From Iris pallida (lineage: Eukaryota; Streptophyta; Magnoliopsida; Asparagales; Iridaceae): DNA of 64,000 nucleotides. Numbering within the stretch: position 1 is the first letter of the stretch; each line of letters starts with the position of its first letter. Position numbers and translations under genes: made by a program. Below the pieces are notes generated by a model, which saw only the letters and a program-made list of their open reading frames with translations, did not search any database and had not been told where the DNA came from. Below are positions 51,578 through 60,543 of the stretch, in pieces. The stretch covers positions 36,764,153 through 36,828,152 of the forward strand of contig JANAVB010015600.1 in NCBI GenBank assembly GCA_029216955.1. The letters are read 5' to 3'.

Positions 51578-52981
51578 ATTTGTGTGTGATGCTTGTGTTG
51601 ACCTTGTGATTGTGTGTGAGTACTAGGCTAGACTTGGTTAGGATTAGTGAGACTTGATTGGGCTAGGACTTGACCTAGTGGACCCAGTTTGACTTTATAA
51701 ATTGACCAGAGTTGACCAAGAGTTGACTTTGGCCTAGATGACCTAGAAATCATATAGAATGCATTATAATCTTTAATATTACCATTCTGGACATATTGTG
51801 ACCTGTGTTGCTCTAAATAGGACTCATCTAATCTGTCTGGACATCTACACTTACCAGATACTCAGGATATCAGGCGAGTACATTCTCTGATCATTTCATA
51901 CTTGCTAGGATTTATATTCTTGCTCTATATTACTTTACTTGATGCTGTCACGTTGTTAACACGGATTAGTACTATATAGATCTTTACATTGAGATGTTAT
52001 CCCACTCGGGAGCATCAGATACATCATGTCATGTGCATTTCACTTTCATCATGTACTCTTGTGCTTTCATTATTTATGTGCACTCTTGTGATTCATGTAC
52101 TCTCATGCTCACAGATCCCTCATGTATACCTTCATGTGCACCCATTAATGGGCTCCCATGTGAAATATTATACAATAACATAACTTGTCTGGATCCTTGT
52201 GTATTGATTAGGGTACGGGAGAGTAGAAGTAGTCATGTAAACAATCCTAATTGGTCATTGTATAAACTCTTATTGTAATCATGTGCAAGTTCAAGCCGTT
52301 TATATGTCTATCTTGTACTCTACATCACTAGTCAATAATAGTTCTCTACTTATAATAGCTATTTACATTACAGTTCTCTCTCTTTTACTACATGTACTTT
52401 CTTTCAGCGTTTTATGTATTTTACTCTATTGCATGCTTTATATTCCTGTCTTATATAAACTGTTGAGATTATGTGCTCGTTCATGTCCTGACTGGACATG
52501 TTGAAAATATTCAGATGATGACGAGGACCTTTGCCCTACCTATTATGGAGCTGCCATAGATGACACCTACGACTTGGACCTTCAGCAGGATCCATCAGCA
52601 GTAGAGGATGTCACCCCTATAGTTTAGGCTAGCTAGCTTAGACTTCTATCTTATTTTGATGTCTTGTCTCATTTGGTTACCTTTATGTTATATTTGGGAT
52701 CTTGTTATTCTGGATTTTGTGGAGATGTTATCTTAGACTTCTTCTCCTGTTTGTATTTTATTTGATGATTTTTATTATCTATCTTTCTTGTCATACTTCT
52801 ACCTTAGTTGTGATTGTGCTGTACATTTCTGTATTATCCTTCGTTTGGAGTGTATATACTGTACATGTACCTTATATTTGTTAGATGTATGTGACCTAGG
52901 ACAGCGTTCTACCGCCGACACTACGGCGTAGGCTAGACTTACCTACTTCTTGTGCCCCTACACTGTGTGCAGGTCGTGACA
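49698..52981 (+). mobile_element. Element C: gypsy solo LTR, right part
   Basis: It continues the LTR begun at 8429. Blocks in order match B's LTR (reverse complement): GACACG-rich segment (49780-50260), CAGTCC/ACTGAT segment, (CA)n and (AT)n tracts (51240-51574), GGTCCAGTTTGAC-like segment, and the R/U5 end GTTCTACCGCCGAC..GCGTAGGCTAG..GTGCAGGTCGTGACA. It ends at 52981 followed by ATGCA, the TSD. The short ORFs here have no recognisable content. Confidence 0.88.
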
Positions 52982-53699
52982 ATGCAGTTCCACTTGATAT
53001 GATTCCTTTTGTCGTAATGATAGTAGCCCTCCTTACGGTCCACAATTGCAAGATCTGAAGAACTCTCTCCTGTCCTCATCTGTGACTTGAGTCTTTCCTT
53101 CTCATAGGAAGCCACCAGAGCGGACTCCTGTGACGATTTTACTTGCTTGTACTGAACCTCCTCATTCAACAAGCTACTTTTGACTACTCCATCGTGACAA
53201 CTCCATCAGACGCTGAGTTGCTCACCGACACCACCAACGTCTTTCAGTTTTTCGGCAGAGAACTCAAGAGTAGTAGGGTCTGAAGCTCATCATCTTCACC
53301 GTAGACAGCTGATTGATGATATCACAAACCTCATTCAGATGTTTTGACACTGTGGCACCCTCCGTGTACTTTGAGTTGACAGGTTGGCAAATAAGAAACA
53401 TTTTGTTGCCAGCTGTCTTTCTTTCGTATAGCGAATGAGCTTCTTCCATAATGCTTTTGCCGAATTCTCCATGGATACGTGGTGGAACACCGAATCGTCC
53501 AGCCGTTGGCAGATGAATCCAATGGTCTTTCGATCCAGTCGTTTACAGCCTTCAGCAGCTTTGTCAGTTAGCTTTGTGCTATCGCCCTCCAACGGACCAT
53601 GCAAGTCCTTGCACCAGAGGAAATTAAATCCTCCATCCTTGGCTTCCAAATCGTCCAGTTTTCCCCTGTGAGGGTGATCATATGAGTGTTCATCTGCTC
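52982..53699 (-). pseudogene. Copia gag in element D (right part)
   Basis: The minus-strand start is MEQMNTHMITLTGENWTIWKPRMEDLI (ATG near 53699), right after the leader that follows the primer site at 53728. A copia-type gag follows: CKDLHGPLEGD, AIAQSLTDKAAEGCKRLDRKTIGFICQRLDDSVFHHV, ENSAKALWKKLIRYTKERQLATKCFLFANL, then SKHLNEVCDIINQLSTV and ALVASYEKERLKSQ. It ends in a zinc knuckle whose first cysteines are damaged (YYHYDKRNHIKWNC). At least two frame changes (near 53600 and 53340). It is cut at 52982 by solo LTR C and continues at 8428. Confidence 0.87.
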
Positions 53700-53727
53700 C
53701 ATAGATATAGTTGTCAGAAACTCCAAA

Positions 53728-53739
53728 GCTCTGATACCA
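53728..53739 (-). promoter_or_regulatory. Canonical initiator-Met primer binding site
   Basis: The minus strand reads TGGTATCAGAGC, 2 nt after the end of a short LTR-like segment and just before the gag start. This is a second primer site inside element D, in addition to 54392-54403. Confidence 0.85.
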
Positions 53740-53741
53740 AT

Positions 53742-53959
53742 TATTGGGAATGCGGTGTGACCAGGATCGGAGTTGGCCCATGAGGTGCGATAATAAATTA
53801 GGCCCATATGCCTTAAAAGAGAATTCTCATATAAGGCCTAAACCAATTCCAATTATCTACACCACATGATCTCACCTCCTAACCTATGTGGGACTAAATT
53901 ACCAACTCCATTCTCATCCCCATTTGAGCGGTCAACCGAAAATGAGATATAACCCAACA
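53742..53959 (-). repeat. Short LTR-like segment (218 bp) inside element D
   Basis: On the minus strand it starts TGTTGGGTTATATC and ends CCCAATA, where CCCAACA would be expected. A primer site follows 2 nt beyond its end, and a polypurine-like AAGGTGAAGAT precedes its start. It thus has both the signals of a 5' LTR and of a 3' LTR. No partner copy was found in the window. Confidence 0.6.
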
Positions 53960-54391
53960 ATCTTCACCTTAATTAGTTTCCACTAGCCGAATAACCTTAG
54001 CACCTTGCTACATTTATCCGTTCTCGCTAGCTAAACAACCTTAGCACCCATGCTACCATTTGTTCGTTTCCGCCAACTGAACTACCTTAGCACCCATGCT
54101 ACCTTTTTATTCGTTCCCGCCAGCCGAGCACCTAGGAGATCCAACATATTGTCATCTTGATCCGTTCGACATAAAACCAAACCGACACGTTCATCTACAC
54201 CATTGTGTGCCAACCATAACGTCTTACTCCACCATGACTCGTCAAACCCACCTATGAAGCCAATTCGTGTAGTTGATGCTCCTACTCCACCTTAAGAAGA
54301 GAGTACATATATTTGTGTATACGCATGAACGTTCAGCACCATCTGTCTCAAACTAATTAGAGTCGCTCAAACCAGTCCCGTAACCAAGGGC
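53960..54391 (-). repeat. Element D leader with 44-46 nt tandem repeat
   Basis: There is no gene here. Three copies of a unit beginning CCTTAGCACC(CATG)CTAC start at 53995, 54039 and 54085; a partial unit precedes them. The rest, up to the primer site, is unique sequence. Confidence 0.7.
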
Positions 54392-54403
54392 TATGATACC
54401 ACT
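54392..54403 (-). promoter_or_regulatory. Element D primer binding site
   Basis: The minus strand reads TGGTATCATAGC, 2 nt after the LTR end; one mismatch to the initiator-Met consensus TGGTATCAGAGC. Confidence 0.85.
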
Positions 54404-54405
54404 TG

Positions 54406-55584
54406 TTGGGCGAGTGTAGAAGCGTTTGCCAACCCACCTAATCAAAACCAACCCCCGTCTAACGGACACCAAGTACAAGATGAAGACAAGTATATGGTGG
54501 TGGCGTACGTCACCTAGATAAAACTCAATCGTTATAACTCAGATAAAATGACAATCCCCTCACCACTATAAAAAAAATAGAAGATGACAATTGAGATCAC
54601 TCACCAACTCGTAGCAATCTTCCTAACCGAAGTGCGGTTGACGACTCCTCGATTAGATCTTCTTCCTTCTGACTTGGATGGTGAAGTCCTAAGAACAAAG
54701 TACGGACTTTCTCTTAGATTTTCTTGTGAACGGACATCCTGAATCTCCACTTTGTGTCTCTACCCTCATCCCATGTATATAGGATGAGAAAATCATATTC
54801 TAGTCATAATAGGATTTTCTAAATAAAAATAAAATAGGAATCATATTATGCTTAAAATATTCCATCAATATTCTATTTTATATCATAATAAGATTTTTTA
54901 AAATAAGAATCCTATTATATCTAAAAGGCTTAATTGCACTTTGCTACCCTCAACTATTCTGCTTTTTCAACTTGATACCCTAAACTTTTTTTGTAACAAG
55001 TTGATACCCAAAAAAATTTGGGACGAAAATACCCCTGCTCAAACCTTAAAATTACTCCCCTCCCCCAACCCCCCCTCCCCCACTCCGGCTACCCCCTCCC
55101 TCCCGCTCCGCCTCCCCTCCGGCCACCCCCCTCTCCCGCGCGCGGCCACCCCCCCTACCCCCACCGCTGCCGGCCACCGCGACAGCAGCAGCCGTCGTTA
55201 CAGCAGCAGTAGCCGCCGCAGCAGCCACCGTAGCAGCAGCAGCCGCAGCCGCCGTCGCGACGGTGGCGCCTGAAGCGGGAGGGGGGGGGGGTTGGCCGGC
55301 GTGGGAGAGGGGGGTGGCCGGAGGGGAGGCGGAGCAGGAGGGTGGGGGTGGCCGGAGTGGGGAGGGGGGGAAGGGAAGAGGGAAGGGATAAGGACATTTT
55401 GGGGTTTTTTGAAAAATTAGGTATCAAGTTGAAAAAAAATAGTAGTTGAGGTATCAACTTGTTACAAAAAAAAGTTTAGGATATCAAGTTGAAAAAACGG
55501 AATAGTTGAGGGTAGCAAAGTGCAATTAAACCTATCTAAAATAGCACAACTACGTTGTTTCCAAATCCAAACTAGATATCAACA
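54406..55584 (-). repeat. Element D 5' LTR
   Basis: It spans 1179 bp including a 608-bp MITE. It starts on the minus strand TGTTGATATCTAG and ends CGCCCAACA. Compared with the 3' LTR it lacks about 60 bp near 54550 and further short segments. It is followed by ATATC, the TSD. Confidence 0.85.
54926..55533. mobile_element. Foldback MITE with GC-rich core
   Basis: Terminal inverted repeats AGGCTTAATTGCACTTTGCT.. and AGGTTTAATTGCACTTTGCT.. match over more than 30 nt and continue as weaker inverted repeats (..CAACTTGATACC.. / TGTAACAAGTTGATACC) towards the centre. ATCTAAA is duplicated (54919-54925, 55534-55540); the empty site is visible in D's other LTR near 6990. The core (55060-55380) is C-runs, then GCN trinucleotide repeats, then G-runs, itself an inverted repeat. 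The 7-8 bp TSD suggests a hAT- or Mutator-type MITE. The proline-rich and cysteine/glycine-rich ORFs in it (54941-55273, 55155-55457) are compositional artefacts. Confidence 0.85.
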
Positions 55585-55589
55585 ATATC

Positions 55590-56498
55590 CAGCAGCCCGG
55601 CTAGAAACCATCGATTGAGCTCCGTTGGAATCCATCATCAGCGACCCCATTAGAAGCAGCTTTCTAATGGGAGATGAACTGACACTGAAGTTTCTTAAGT
55701 CTCACGATATTAATGCGCTGCGCTCATTTAGTGGGACTAATGGATTGTCACATCAATCGATAATGTTACGTCCTCCTAGAAGTTGCATCATTAGTGAGCA
55801 CGTTACGTCCCCTCAAGTGTTAGCCACCCATATGATTGGCTGCCAGGATTAGACATAATATCTATCATTATGACAGTCATCTAGGTGCTATGCCTTTCAT
55901 GATTCACGCGTGAGCGCTCGCCTTGCTGGCAGCAATTAGCTCTCTGGCGAAAACTGAAAAATAAGTGGAAGCAGCCTTCTAGTAGGAAATCAATAGCAAG
56001 AGCAGTTACACATGTTGAGACTATAGATAGATCCGTGTTGAGTTGAATGGGAGTTTGATCATTCCACCAAGACTTTTCTCCTCCCTTTCGATATAATGTC
56101 AGAACAACTCACGCAGCACACTAGTCTTCTTTCTTACATCTACTATGTACTAGTAACCTCTAGTAGATGTCATTGAAGAACATAAATTTTCTCTCTTAGT
56201 AGACTTCATTAAGCTGATATCTACAAAGGAGAAAGCATCACCAAAGCAGAGTGTTCAAGTTTTGTACTTGAAGTCAGATAGTCAACAAAGCAAAGTGATT
56301 ATGTGCTGATCCAGCCTCTATCATTATAATTTTTTTAGAAATATTATTTGTAATAAAATTTTTATTGTATTTACATATTCTACAATTTGTAGATATCAAA
56401 AGATCACATACAAAAAGTTTTTAAGACTTTCCTTATGAAAATAGTAGTAGTGTCGATTTCTTAGTTTGGTAAAAGATCGTGTCAATAGTTGAAGCTTA
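55590..56498. other. Gene-free flank right of the nest
   Basis: This is single-copy within the window, with no ORF above 75 codons of recognisable content. It is probably the continuation of the DNA left of 6424 (3' part or LTR of element E). Short repeats such as CTAGTAGATGTCATTGAAGA are present. No promoter or RNA gene could be supported. Confidence 0.5.
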
Positions 56499-56949
56499 GA
56501 GCATCTCCAATCCTATTGTGACTTTGGAAAAAAATTAATGCCACATAGGAATGACAAAATTTTATTCAAAAGTTCTTCTCCAATGCTATTGTCAAGTCAA
56601 TTGTGAAGCTTATGTGGCAAAAATTAAAGAAGACATTGTAAAGTTGATTGTCTTGTTCTAGACAATGCACTTGACAATGTCTTCTCTTCCATGTCATCAA
56701 TTATGAATAAAAAATATTAGAAAAAAGAAAGAAGATGAGTAGTTGTCTTAAAAGTTGTCTTGGAAGTTGGAAAAAAAAATATTTTTTATTGTCTCCTCAA
56801 TACTTTTGCATTGGAGAGAATTTTTCTATCTTATTGTTTTTTGAGATATAATTTTGCCACATAAACAAGACATTATCTTGTGGCTCATGCCACATAGGAG
56901 CCACCTAAGACTCACAACACTTAACAAGACAATAGGGTTGGAGATGCTC
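56499..56949. mobile_element. Tourist-like MITE
   Basis: This 451-bp element has terminal inverted repeats GAGCATCTCCAATCCTATTGT and its complement with one difference in 21, flanked by the trinucleotide TTA on both sides (56496-56498, 56950-56952). TIR sequence and TTA TSD are typical of PIF/Harbinger-derived Tourist MITEs. Subterminal copies of GACAATG/CATTGTC motifs and an AT-rich centre; no coding potential. Confidence 0.88.
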
Positions 56950-57022
56950 TTAGTCTTGGGTATGATTGAAGATGTGCAAAGTTTATTGGTTCTATTTAAA
57001 AACTATGCTACTAGGAAGAAAT

Positions 57023-58073
57023 TGTAGGAACGAAATCGTAAAGCACAATACTCTAGAGGGGGGTGAATAGAGTTGGCAGCGGAATAATGCTAATTAAAAA
57101 AATGTTAGCAGCAAGATCACAGAATAATAATCACAACTAAGTAATGTAAAGGCAGAGATAAGAAAGCAAACACAAAGACATCGATGTATACTGGTTTCCC
57201 TCTGTTGAGGACTAATCCAGTAGGTAGAACTCTTGCTACCAGTTGAATCCACTATTGGCAAAACCGCAAGTTTTCTTACGAAGTCCTTGCAACTTCTACA
57301 ACGCGAGCTTTGATACGAAGAACTCGTCCAACTTCAATTGTGAAGAGGTATTCTTCAATCAAGCCTCTGATTACAATCTCTTAAAAATTTCTAGACCGCA
57401 CCGCACTGGCAAATCGACTAGAGGATTGTAATTGGCTTGGGATCTGAAATTTAAAGCTCAAGAAAACTCTTTGGAAGACTGAAAGCTTTAGATAGAGAGA
57501 AGATTGAAAGTGAATGAGTGAGTTGAAATGATCGAAATCCTTCTCTATTTATAGGAATTCCAAAAACAGAATTCTGGCAGAATTCGGACAGAATTCGGGC
57601 AGAACTCGATAAGAAAATCTCGGTCAAATCCACAACTGCAGGAGGACAAAGTTCCAAAGAATTCAAAAATCGAAACGGCCACTAACCGAACTCTGGCCGA
57701 GTTCTGTCAGGGTTAGGTTAGGTTTTTAAAATTAGTTTTTGGAGATTTTTGAAAACCTTTTTGAAACTTTTGTTAATAAGAATATTTTTCAAAACTAAGG
57801 ACATTTTAAAAGACATTTTGAAAACATTTTAGAATAGCCTATTTGCCAGTACGACTCGGTGTACAACGTATTCCTAGACTCAATAAAATAAAAAATACAT
57901 TGCTCAAAGAAATACAGACTCGAACAGGCAAACATTGCTTCGGTCTTGAACTGTGTAGATAGCTGTTCTTGATCATGTCCAAGAGTCCGAGATATCTTGA
58001 CTAGCTTCATATATCCAGACAGAGTTTGATCAATTATTAAAATTAGTTTGACCATATGACCAATGGGCCAACA
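57023..58073 (-). repeat. Element F 3' LTR
   Basis: This 1051-bp LTR runs TGTTGGCCCATTGGTC..CGTTCCTACA on the minus strand. TATA box CCTATAAATAG lies at 57544-57554. Repeated GAATTC(T/G)G(G/T)C and GAGTTCGG motifs lie upstream of it, as in the solo LTR. Confidence 0.93.
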
Positions 58074-58637
58074 ATCTCTTCCATTTTGATAATTGACAAA
58101 CTATGAATGATATAACATTTAAGCTTGAAATAAAATCAAAAATTGTTCATGCAGGGCTTGAAATAAAATCAAAAATTGTTCATGTCCTGCATTTTCTCAA
58201 AAGTCTCAAAAGAATGTTAGATCTTTATTTTTCTCTCCCGTTGTCACTTAGCAAAATATTTACAAAAGAGAAAAACTCTCCCGCAATCAATGCATAAATA
58301 ACAAACAGTGAAAAAACACAAGAAAATAATCATGATAAATGGTAGAAAGATATAAAAAAAATGAGAAGGACATCACAGGCATGTATTTGTACTCAGGCAG
58401 TTTATAATAAACAAAGAATTATTTTACAGGCAGTTATTAAAGCAGAAAAAAGATGCTAAGTAAATAAACTGATGTGAACCATAAACTACGAATCTCATAA
58501 AGATAAAAAGATGTTCAGAAGACATCAATAAAATAAATCCAGTACAAGTTCTCAAAAGAAATACTGATAAAAAGTCTAAAAAGAAAAACTTGGAATGTCG
58601 GAGCATTTCCAAGTATACAGTAGATAATATCTAAGTC
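58074..58637 (-). other. Element F 3' non-coding region with polypurine tract and 29-nt duplication
   Basis: The minus-strand AAAATGGAAGAGAT (58074-58087) precedes the LTR. A 29-nt unit beginning GCTTGAAATAAAATC is present twice without a difference (58123-58151, 58156-58184). The remainder is AT-rich without a gene. Confidence 0.8.
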
Positions 58638-59942
58638 TTAAACATCAGTTAACATATCACATATCCTCATCATCATCATCAGCATGACCGGCATATCCAG
58701 AAGGACCAGCTGCAGAGGTACCAGCGCCAGAAGGATGAGGAGGGGCGCCAGTGTAAAACTCACCGACATAGTCTCGAGGAGGAGCACGGTCAGAACGGTA
58801 CCAATCATATGCGTTACGGGCTGAAAGTAGGCATGAACAGCCTCATCCTCACAGTGGTAACCAGAGAAAGCTGGATCTCTAGGAATAGAACCGGCAGAAT
58901 GTCCAGTCTGGACAAATCGAAGATCAGCTAAAGAATTTGCAATCGCCTGATAACGGGTGACGTCGCGGAACTCACGTTCGCGAGCCATGTCCATCATCGA
59001 GACGTGCAAATCCGAAAGGTGCTGGTGTATGCCCTCAAATGTCATAGCATACTGCTGAGTAGGTGGAGGAGGTGGAGCAGTAGGAGGAGCAGCAGCAGTC
59101 ATACTGCGACGAGATAACTTTAGAAACTTGGGCTCCGGGTCTTGAGTATAAGTAGATAAATCAATGTCGAAATGCTGAAAGATGCGTGGAAGAATCATCG
59201 CATAAGAGAGATTTCTATCTCTTGTACGACAACGTCCCATCATCTGGATAATGGTCTTAGGGGCAGAAAATGGAATCCCCTTAAGAATATGATACATAGC
59301 AGATAATTCAAGAGACGTGACATCATCTTTTGAAGTAGATTTCGGAAGGAGAGTGGAGTAAATGATACGGTACAATTCATAATTAAACAAGTTCAAGTTG
59401 TTTGCCTTGAACTTTCCAGAGTGAACTCGATCAGGTGCACAGAGTTCCGCTTTGAAACTAGTAAGTGTCGTACCGTCGAGGAAATCAAATTCAGTGATAT
59501 CAACAAGCGGTTCACCTTCATTGGGAATACCAAGGATTTTTGCTAAGATAACATCATTGAAATTGATATCTAATCCTCCAACACGAGTGTTTACATCAAA
59601 CGTGTTTAATATGATATTGCAGTAGAACAGTCTAATGGCATTAGTTGCTACTGGAAAACAAAGTTTAACAAAATATTGTAACCCTAATACCTCAAAGAAA
59701 GGTCGGTGTTCTGGAAATACAGTCCACTTGATGGGAGCGCCTGTGCATATGGATCTCATGGAGAAGTCTCCATACCACAGTAGGGCTTGATCTAGGGTTT
59801 GAAAGTAAAATCCGTCGAACGCGCCATCGCTAGATTGGACTGGCGAAAAGAGGGAATCCGTGGGTGGATTCGAAGATGAACCTTCCTCACTTGGGTTGGT
59901 TGTCTTCTTCCTCTTGAAGGGGTTAAATCCCTTAGGTGCCAT
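58638..59942 (-). CDS. Element F extra ORF: putative plant transposon protein
   Basis: This is an open frame of 434 codons from MAPKGFNPFKRKK (ATG at 59942; an ATG 24 nt upstream, at 59966, is in frame but less likely). The N-terminus is basic and serine-rich. The middle (about residues 60-280) carries LQYFVKLCFPVATNAIRLFYCN, GGLDINFNDVILAKILGIPNEG, YRIIYSTLLPK, LELSAMYHILKGIPFSAPKTI and LPRIFQHFDIDL, a pattern I associate with the 'putative plant transposon protein' domain. A proline run (near residue 295) and QYAMTFEGIHQHLSDL follow. The last roughly 50 residues are hydrophobic, but the alternative frame there encodes a Pro/Gly/Asp-rich end with a stop, so a frameshift near 58830 is likely. 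No enzyme motif; function unknown. It lies downstream of pol on the same strand, where SIRE elements carry an env-like ORF. Confidence 0.8.
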   Translation of the reverse strand: MAPKGFNPFKRKKTTNPSEEGSSSNPPTDSLFSPVQSSDGAFDGFYFQTLDQALLWYGDFSMRSICTGAPIKWTVFPEHRPFFEVLGLQYFVKLCFPVATNAIRLFYCNIILNTFDVNTRVGGLDINFNDVILAKILGIPNEGEPLVDITEFDFLDGTTLTSFKAELCAPDRVHSGKFKANNLNLFNYELYRIIYSTLLPKSTSKDDVTSLELSAMYHILKGIPFSAPKTIIQMMGRCRTRDRNLSYAMILPRIFQHFDIDLSTYTQDPEPKFLKLSRRSMTAAAPPTAPPPPPTQQYAMTFEGIHQHLSDLHVSMMDMAREREFRDVTRYQAIANSLADLRFVQTGHSAGSIPRDPAFSGYHCEDEAVHAYFQPVTHMIGTVLTVLLLETMSVSFTLAPLLILLALVPLQLVLLDMPVMLMMMMRICDMLTDV

Positions 59943-60300
59943 TTGTGCAATACAATAAAATAGCACGAAATTGAAAGGAGGGAAAATAAGGAGTTATACC
60001 TCCCGAAATTCGAATATGTTGTAGAGAACAACGAACTCCGCACGAATCCAAGGATTGATTTCACCACTTGGATTGGAAGAGAAGGGGTGGTGAAGAACTA
60101 GGGTTAGGGTTGCTCTCGCGCGGCTGCTGTTGCTGTTTTTGATGAAGTTTAGAAGCAATGAATAAGAAAGGCTCTCGGGTTCTGGTTATATAACCTGATA
60201 CCTTCAACCGAACTCGGGCCGAATTCGGTCCAAAGTCTGGCCGAATTCGCCTGGGGTTGGTTTGAAATACTTTCTTTTTCATTGGCTCATTTCAAATATT
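59943..60300 (-). promoter_or_regulatory. Promoter-like region in front of the extra ORF
   Basis: On the minus strand a TATA-like GGTTATATAA (60186-60195) lies about 245 nt before the ATG. Directly upstream are GAATTCGGCC/GAGTTCGG motifs; TCGGCCCGAGTTCGG (60208-60222) is also found in the family LTR at 47380-47394 upstream of its TATA box. The intervening 240 nt are leader-like, with no conserved ORF (the frames at 59792-60067 and 60061-60282 overlap the ORF or this leader). Promoter activity is inferred only. Confidence 0.45.
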
Positions 60301-60543
60301 TAATTCAAAGATTAGTAATTTTGACATTAAAATAATATAATTAATGTTATTTTATAAATTAAATTTCTTTACACAGCGACTGTTTCAGATTAGCTGTAGG
60401 AGTACTGTCCCAGCTGGCGGAGGTTCACCGGGGAACTCTTAAGTACCGCTTCGCTTCAACCGTAGTTGTGGTGACAGACAGACTCTTTATTTGCTTGTCT
60501 CTAACACAGTTTTTGCATATTGAAATAAAATTATAAAATAAAA
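60301..60543 (-). other. Spacer between pol and extra ORF
   Basis: AT-rich flanks surround a GC-balanced segment (60375-60500) in which I recognise nothing. No ORF of note. Confidence 0.5.

Noticed and set aside
54941..55457. Proline/serine-rich and cysteine/glycine-rich ORFs
   Set aside because: They are compositional products of the GC-rich core of a MITE, read from both strands.
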